Of a DNA stretch of 64,000 nt, positions 57,601 through 64,000 are shown in pieces. A program made the position numbers and the translations under genes. Source of the DNA: Talinum fruticosum (lineage: Eukaryota; Streptophyta; Magnoliopsida; Caryophyllales; Talinaceae); assembly GCA_021018815.1 (NCBI GenBank), contig JAITYX010000149.1, positions 396,176 to 460,175 of the forward strand. The letters run 5' to 3'. Under the pieces are notes generated by a model that saw nothing but the letters and a program-made list of their open reading frames with translations, searched no databases and was not told the DNA's origin. Position 1 is the first letter of the stretch. Each line of letters opens with the position of its first letter.

Positions 57601-59330
57601 TTCTTCCTTAATCTTTAGTGCCCACTCGGGTTTCATCCTTCGACCTCCCGCTCAACCGGCTTGGCATCTTTATAAAATGGAATTCTATGCTCCGCTATAC
57701 TTGGGTCTATCCCCGGCATGTCTTTATAGGACCATGCAACGACATCTATGAATTCCGTAAGGAGCGAAGTGAATTGGTTCTACTCTTCCGAATTAAGTGT
57801 TTTCCTAATTTTGACCTCTTGAGGTTGATCAACCGATCCTAGATTAATTGTTATTGTTTCCTCTATTATTAGTGAGCGATTTTCATGATCTTCCTCAACT
57901 TTTATTAGTTCTTTAGGGTTTTATTGTTCATCATTAAAGGTAAAACAATTAAAAATAAGAGAAGGCAAGGAGTAAGCATAAAGGTTCATCTTATTAAATG
58001 AAGCAATGAGTACATCGGACTAGGAAACATATATTATAGAATTAGAAACAACGAGAACTAGAAGATGAAATAGAAGGAACAAGAACATAAATAAAGGCCC
58101 TAGTGTTGGACTCGGGAATGGGATGCTCTCCTAAGCTAATAGCAAATTCTTGGCCCTCCTTAACATTGATCCAAGTAATATGCTTAGACCCTTTAGCGTT
58201 GACGTCGGTGATGAATCCGAACCGATCAAACTCCGGGTGCAACATGGCCTAATATAGTACGGAGACCGAATTCACTTCTAGGTTCTTCTCGTGCCAAACA
58301 ACAGACCGAAAATATTACTCCCAGCCAAATTGATCTAGTCTGATGTGGACTGCCCTCTTTGAGGAGGTAAGGTGCCTCCTTTTCTAGTACATGGCGGTCA
58401 TTAAAAATTTCCAAGTTAGGTACTAGAATGGCCTTTGCTTTGAGGTAATAAGGCTTAGGAAAGCAATAGTAGGGGAAGTCATCCTCTTTTCCGAAACTAC
58501 CTGTTTAGGGTATGAGGAAAGGGTTTCATGGAATGCACTATGTATGGTGCGAGTCCTTCGAGTTTAAACCTCCTCCTTGGCTTCAGTTATTTCCTCAGTA
58601 GTAGGTTGATAGCCTACCCAAAACTTATAATTATTATTGGGTTGAAGGAGTAGAAAAGTTGCGTGATATGCCCTCGAGTCCGGAGCTAGGCCTAGAAAAT
58701 ACCCCTTCGTCCTAAGCATTGAGTGGATGCTAGGGTTGCCATAAAGATTGAAGTTAAGAGGTGCTTCATCCTTGTCTAAAGCAAGTGACAATCTCGAACC
58801 CGTAAAGCTCCTCATTATGAGCATCATGTTCAATTTTGCCGATCGATTCTTTAGAGGTGATAATAGCATAAAGATTATCCCCGTTGATGGCTACAACTTA
58901 ACCTTTGATGATTATTTTAACTTTCTAGTGCAGGTGTGGACGGCATCACCTGATTGTCATGTAACCAAGGGCATCTTAGAGGTAGGTTAAATGTAGCTGG
59001 AATGTCTAGGACTTGGAAGTCAATGTTCTTCACCACTGGCCCCATATTAATTGGTAAGGTTAGCGTTCCTAAGACTATTCTTTTAGAATTATCATAGGCT
59101 CGGAGATGAATAGTCTGTTTAGAAAATTGTTGCTCTTTGATACCTAACCTTTTGGTTGTCCTCTAACGACAAATGTTCGAGTCGATCCGTTGTCTATTAA
59201 GTTTAGGGGAATGAACTTGTTAAGGCAAGTTATGGTTCAATAAAGGGCATTGTTGTCTACAACGCCTTCTTTAGGGAGGTCTTTCTGGTCGAAGGTAATG
59301 GTTTTGTCTCCACTCTTGACCAATCCTACT
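54620..59330 (-). pseudogene. pol: Gyp-H pol: protease, RT, RNase H, integrase
   Basis: Read on the minus strand. The protease has LIDNGSTRT (DNGS codons at 59183-59194, in place of D-S/T-G-S/A). A linker with GYFLGLAPDSRAYHATFLL follows (58564-58700). RT has CVNFEDLNKSSPKDDFSLPYIDILV..I.GHALLSFMDGYAWYN (57360-57501) and the catalytic YVDD at 57191-57202. RNase H has LEKTSLALVWATKKLRQYM (56590-56660) and a second domain, NVAEYEACITGLHAAI...GDSSPIINRI (55990-56240). The integrase has RCHKC (about 55545) and the core ILVAIDYFTKWVEA-like segment with YGVPHELISDHGSHF (55260-55420). The C-terminus NLDQLNKYYV ends in TAG at 54620-54622. The order protease-RT-RNase H-integrase is that of Ty3/gypsy. 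Numerous stops. Confidence 0.85.
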
Positions 59331-59839
59331 ACTTCCTCGGGCATGTTTTTAGGAGATACCTCAATTTTGCTAAGTGCATCAACTAAGGCTTGCCTATGTT
59401 TTTGGGAAGTAGATATAAATTACTAGATATAGATACCAACTTTTAGTTTTTAAGATGTTTCAAGATTGGGTCTTCTTCTTTAACGACTTCGGGTTCTTTA
59501 GGGGCTTTCCGAGTCTATTGTGGACCCATATGTGTGGTATGCCGTCCGGATCTAGTAAGAAATTGGATTTCCGGACTCTTCAATTCTCCCTAAAAGTCTT
59601 CTTCTTCTAATGGTGGTGTGTCTTAGAAGTCGTCGTCTTGTCATCTTTGGTTTCATAGACGTCCTCTTCATCACTTATCCACAATCCATGGACTTCCAGT
59701 GTCGAGAGGAGGCAGGCTAGGAAGTGGTTTGGACTCATTGATGTCTTGAATGAATACAAATGGGTCCCACTAACCTAAAATGGGTTCGGAGACTATGGCT
59801 AAGGTACCGTTGAAAGGATTATTATTGTTACTTGGTTTC

Positions 59840-61245
59840 CGGGTGGCCTTATGATGAGGGACTTGGCCATTGCGAGAACATGCTCTACGAGGTTGTTCTT
59901 GAATGTCCGAGCATTGCTCGGTGTCGTGTCCTCGTGCACGATGGTATTTGTAGAAATTTCTTGCGTCTCGGTTTTTAGACTGTGTTTGCAGTTTCTAATT
60001 CTGCTCTTATAGGTGGCAATTTTATTTTCCCTTTAGCTAATACGTGGTCAAAGGCTTGAGCATATGTGGTTTCAATTGGAGTATAGACATTGTACCTATT
60101 GAAGGCATTGACATCTGCACCCCTGCTAGTATTGCCTTGGTTGGAGGTTTTCTTATCTTTAGAATGACAGTTACCTCTATACCCAGTCATGACTTTTGTG
60201 TTCATGGTAGACATTTTTTCTTCTATCAGCTTACCAAGCATCTCTAAGGGCTGAGAAACTTATGAATAGTAGGAATTTGAGGTGTTGCTTGTAGGGAGGC
60301 TGAAGGTTCTTCACGAGTGATCCGTACTTAGTCCTTCTTACAAGGTCGGTGTACCATATCGGCCGCCTTTGCCCTCTATCCGGTGAGATAAAGTTTTCTT
60401 TCTCGCCTTGCTTGATTAACTTCAAGTCTCTAAGTATGACAGGTATATCACTGTTATAGGAGTATTGAAGTAGAAATTCCTTACACGGATCATTCCAATT
60501 GGTGACCTTGTGTGGGTCAACCACATTATACCACTTCATTACATCACTGCCAAAATTCCATGGAAAGATGATGTGGTAAGTGTCTTCTAGTATGTTCTTA
60601 AAAGCCATTGCTCCTAAGAAGTTGCGAACGTGATGATAGGGATTCTCGGAACCTCGAAACTTGATATCAAGCATGGTGAACTTAGGGGGTAGCTTCCCTT
60701 TGGGGATTGAAGTGAATTCCTTATGGTCCAAGTAGTGATTACTGAACATAGATGACTCTCTTAGCATTTCTTCCATCTGATCTATACGTGGATCAAACAT
60801 AGATTCATGTTTGGGACTGCCTAGAGGAGATGATAGGGGTTGAGGACGTCCTACTTCTAATAATAATTCTTCTTCGTCTCTTTTACTATCTTCAATATCT
60901 TTTAGGATTGCTTTGAGAGTGTTTGATATAGACAATATTTTCTTACCCTAATCCTCAATTCGAGCTTCTATTTTGGCTGAGGTTTCATTGAGCAAGGTGA
61001 TGATGGGAGATGGTTCTGGTGTTCAGCCCATTCCAGGGGAATTCTTCTTAGGTACTTGTCCTAAGATGAAAAATACACCGAACTGGTATGGTAGGCACTG
61101 GGATAGGTCACACTGGTGTAGATTATGGTGCGAGAGAGGTGCGGAGCGTGGAGAAGATGTGTCGGACTCCTTGTTGAGGTGTTCTAACCTTTTGAGCTCG
61201 GATTCCGATGATACTGATACTCAATTGTAGTAGACTTTCCTATTC
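59840..61245 (-). pseudogene. gag: Gyp-H gag
   Basis: The clear core is at 60231-60935: LPPKFTMLDIKFRGSENPYHHVRNFLGAMAF, then IIFPWNFGSDVMKWYNVVDPHKVTNWNDPCKEFLLQYSYN, the retrotransposon gag pattern (PF03732-like). Upstream codons from about 61245 (NRKVYYN.VSVSSESELKRLEHL) are interrupted by stops. Downstream (59975-60241) is an open C-terminal part with AFDHVLAKGKIKLPPI. A knuckle-like segment YHRARGHDTEQC near 59900-59950 has its first Cys replaced by Tyr. Gag packages the RNA. The exact start is not certain. Confidence 0.75.
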
Positions 61246-63095
61246 TGCAGCCAAAAGGATGATGCTTAGGACCATGTCAAAAATACCGCTTTTGGGAGGA
61301 AGGGCCTTAACGTGAGACCCGAAGGGAATAAGAGTGCCTTTTATTAAGGAATGAAAACAAATGAAATGTATGCAATGATGCTTATGACTTAATTTGGGAT
61401 GATTTTGTTCTTTGGCTAATTCATAACTGGAATGTATAAATGATTGTTCCTAATTGAAGATGGATTTGTTTTGGCTAAATGAAAAGGAAAAATGCAAATG
61501 GACCGCTTAATTTGGGATGAATTATATTTTGGCTAAATGGAAAAATAAAAATGAAAAATTGAATCATCTAATTTGAGTTCAATTTTATTTTAGCTAAATG
61601 AAAAATGAGAATGTAAAATGGATTCACCTAATTTGAGATGAATTTTATTTTGGATAGATGAAAAATGAGAATGCAAAATGCAGCAAAATAAAATTGTCAA
61701 AATCTAACGACTTCCGATCTGAAGATATAAAGGGGTTCTCGATAAGACCTTTGTAGATTTCACTGGCAGTGATCGATGAAATCTAGACTGCCTAGAAAGA
61801 AATATTTTAGGATGGCTCGGCAATACAATTAATGGACCGACCTAAAAAGGAAAGGTAATTTTAGACTTTTGGCAAAAACGCACATAATGGACCAACTCTA
61901 AGAAATTTATTATGATATTTTATTTGCATCCATGCAAAGGCTAATCGAGCATTCTTCACCTATCCCTAAAGGCTCACAAGTGGATGATTAAATCTAAAAA
62001 CAATCACCCTCATCCAAGCATGTAAATGAAGAGACAAGGTACCACCTAACAACAAAGAGTCTATGGTCAAAAGAGGGTTAAAATCTAGGTAGGATAAATG
62101 ATGTCTCTTAGTCCTTCGTGGTGTGCGCGACAGGAAAAGCATGAATTCTCGATGCCTCTTGGTAAACTAAGAGCACGTGCTATAAGGGAAGAGGTACCGT
62201 TGTCCTTGACAATCAAGCCTAGTTGGGCTCGTCTAGGTTAGCACTTCAAACCTCTTCTAAAAATTGTTCTTAAAAGGTAAAGCCTAATGGTCCAACAACG
62301 ATAAAAATAAACTATGTTCAATGTTGCCTAAATGTGGGATGCCTAATACAAATATATTATTAAACCTCACTACTCAAATTTTCAAGTTTCGCCCTTTAAT
62401 AAGTGATTATCCCCGAGTGGAGTTACCACTATAGGAACCACGAGTCCCCGGGGGCCCAAGATTCTCCACGAATTTGTAGGTTTATTAATTTTCTTTTTAA
62501 AGATGGAAATAATTTAGGGTTTTGAAGATTGATTTTTGAAAGTAGGGATGAACCTTTTATATAGATTTCCGAATTTTACAAACTAAGTTAAAATAAATTA
62601 CATAGGGTTGAATAAGGGTTTTATTAATTATTTTATTTTAGAAATTATTTTCAAAAATCCCGGGATATTATATCTCAACTAAAAATAAGAAAATTTAGGG
62701 TTTATTTATTCTACCGTGGGGTTTCAGGACCAAACCGGTGTGAAAACACCAGCTTGGATCGAAGCCTCACCCACTCGACCACTCAGGCCGTCGGCGAAAG
62801 ATAGTGCCATGTGGTCGGTGACGCCGGCGAGGGTCGTGCTCGAGGTGGTCGGCCTTGGCCTCTTGCCTAACTAGCAGATCCAAATCTCCTTTTTTTAATT
62901 TCTAGTAAAAAAAGTCGAGAAGAAGATTAGAAAAATTAAATCGAAAATAGGAGTCGCCAATCGGCTTTAGGAATTAACATTAACAAAAATAAAATAAAGA
63001 AATACTCTTCCAATCTAATAGTATGGAAAAACTAAGCTTAGAAGAGGATAAAAATGACTCTCATTGGTCTAGAATTGAGAATTCCGATTCGGGGT
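61246..63095 (-). other. Gyp-H 5' leader region
   Basis: Non-coding DNA between gag and the 5' LTR. It holds the tandem repeat at 61391-61690, a quieter stretch (61700-62450), a G-rich patch (62430-62460), and GC-rich DNA at 62740-62880. Near 62946-62957 the minus strand reads TTGGCGACTCCT, close to the TGGCGACTCC primer site known from Tat/Ogre elements, which may mark the true LTR end about 140 bases left of 63096. Confidence 0.5.
61391..61690. repeat. Imperfect tandem repeat, unit about 60-70 bp
   Basis: Four to five units are each built on TAATTTGGGATGAATT, then ATTTTGGCTAAATGAAAAATGAGAATG, then CAAAATGGA. Starts are near 61391, 61445, 61510, 61577 and 61630. Later units are more alike than the first. 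It lies in the Gyp-H leader. Confidence 0.75.
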
Positions 63096-63305
63096 TGAGG
63101 GTACGAAACGTAGGGATAAGCTCCTTCCGCTATGCCTGCGTCAAACGACAACCTTTACTAGTTTGAGGAGTGGGTTTAAATAACATATTAAAAATGGACA
63201 CACAATATAATTAGATGCGAAAATAAAGCCAACCAAAGCATGGTAACGAAAGCAAGTAAAACCAAATATGAAAGCGATAAACAAAAGCAATAAAGGAAAA
63301 TGTAA
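63096..63305 (-). repeat. Gyp-H 5' LTR, partial
   Basis: TGAGGGTACGAAACGTAGGGATAAGCTC and the following bases match 49122-49330 (for example GGGTTTAAATAACATATTAAAAATGG split over 63172-63197). Similarity is lost at about 63305. If the primer site near 62950 is right, the LTR starts nearer 62960. Confidence 0.68.
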
Positions 63306-64000
63306 GCTCTGTAGAACCTACAAAAAACCCGTTACGACCACAAAAATGTTTCTTTGCTTTTGATCAGCCCCACAAACCTAATTTCTTTCGATTGGACCAA
63401 GCCCGGGTCGTGGGCCCCAACTCAGGAAACCCAATAAACTAGAAAAGGATGGATTATTTTGTGAGAGAATTTTTGGTCCTGTCAAAGTGGAATTTATGTT
63501 TGTGGAAATCGCATCGACATTTATCTTTATTCTCAAATCAGTATTGGGAGCTCTATTTCAAGTGGTAGTAACGAAGTGACGGCTTACATTTTATGTGAAA
63601 GTAGAAACAGGAGCCTTATAAAACTACGTTGTATCCCTCCTAAAACATAACATGTAAAAAGCAATAATGTTGGTGTTGTATTAATGGGTGACTGATTTGA
63701 TGATGTACAAGAAGGAAGTTATGTAAAAGCAACGAGAAGAAATGCTTCGACACTTGGGCGAGTGAGGCTTATTCTTTGGGGCCACGTTATAAATGCCTCT
63801 AGCTAAACCTATTTGATAAGTGGACATGAAATTTCAAATTTTCCAATCTCTAAGACCGACTTCTCGCTTCCTGTGATTATTTCGAGATTGCCAGATATGA
63901 ACTCTTCTTCAAACCGGCTTATTGCTACTGATTCGACACCCCCTGCAGATGTGCTAAAATTAATTATCGGGGACAAGTAATACGTAACCGAACGAAGTAC
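63306..64000. other. Unassigned DNA at the right edge
   Basis: There is no match to any repeat in the window, no open frame over 60 codons and no recognisable family. It may be the sequence that cut the Gyp-H LTR, or host DNA. Confidence 0.3.

Larger units (their letters stand above)
49106..63305 (-). mobile_element. Gyp-H, Ty3/gypsy Tat/Ogre-like element
   Basis: In element order (right to left): 5' LTR piece (63096-63305), leader with primer site and tandem repeats (61246-63095), gag, protease, RT, RNase H and integrase (54620-61245), an antisense ORF (52691-54198), a second open stretch, and the 3' LTR (49106-50452). About 12.8 kb belongs to it after removal of the solo LTR at 50739-52124. 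An antisense or extra ORF near pol, and tandem repeats in untranslated regions, are described for Tat-lineage elements. It is broken at many points; LTR ends were set by eye and may be off by up to about 140 bases on the right. Confidence 0.75.

Noticed and set aside
1..64000. tRNA, rRNA, CRISPR arrays or organelle DNA
   Set aside because: I saw no cloverleaf with the usual anticodon and T-loop bases, no regular spaced short repeats, and no plastid or mitochondrial genes.

Overview
The window is plant nuclear repeat DNA, most likely from a flowering plant. It is built almost entirely of nested, broken long terminal repeat (LTR) retrotransposons; I found no convincing host gene, tRNA, rRNA or CRISPR array. 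The element labels are mine: Cop-A, B, C, D, E and G are Ty1/copia pieces, and Gyp-F, H and I are Ty3/gypsy pieces. The copia pieces share about 1.4-1.6 kb TG...CA LTRs, an initiator-Met-tRNA-type primer site, an acidic gag with a zinc knuckle, an RT with YVDDIIFGAT, and an extra ORF (aORF) after pol with its own TATA box. Together these resemble the Sirevirus lineage. Gyp-H and Gyp-I look like the Tat/Ogre type, with an antisense extra ORF beside pol.

Layout. 1-20004: Cop-A (+), with its 5' LTR cut by the window start and its 3' LTR at 18474-20004. It is split by an almost complete Cop-B (-) at 3440-14180, which has paired 1.52 kb LTRs and a near-perfect 5-bp target duplication. Cop-A sits next to an old Gyp-H-type LTR piece (20005-20835). 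20836-24996: Gyp-I, with RNase H and integrase on + and an antisense ORF on -. 24997-25537: one end of a CACTA DNA transposon. 25538-31120: Cop-C (+), from 5' LTR to part of RT. 31121-31886: three stacked LTR fragments. 31888-40716: Cop-D (+), with RT to RNase H, an aORF split by a 2.9 kb gypsy-type solo LTR, and a 3' LTR. 40717-42957: Cop-E (-), gag and part of the 5' LTR. 42958-47752: Gyp-F (+), carrying gag and protease but no RT or integrase, itself split by a copia solo LTR with a perfect GGTAA duplication. 47753-49105: Cop-G (+) protease and integrase. 49106-63305: Gyp-H (-), from 3' LTR through antisense ORF, pol, gag and tandem-repeat leader to a 5' LTR piece, with another copia solo LTR (perfect CATAT duplication) inside. 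63306-64000: unassigned.

The gag, protease, integrase and RT/RNase H genes would together package and reintegrate each element, but every copy seen here has frame breaks or deletions. One caution governs the whole reading. When the two LTRs of Cop-B are compared base by base, nearly every difference is a changed or missing base inside a C-N-G context. The same signature (CAG/CGG/CG, CTG/CTCG, CCG/ACG) accounts for many frameshifts elsewhere. This fits systematic consensus error at CHG-methylated cytosines, so frame breaks should not automatically be read as decay.
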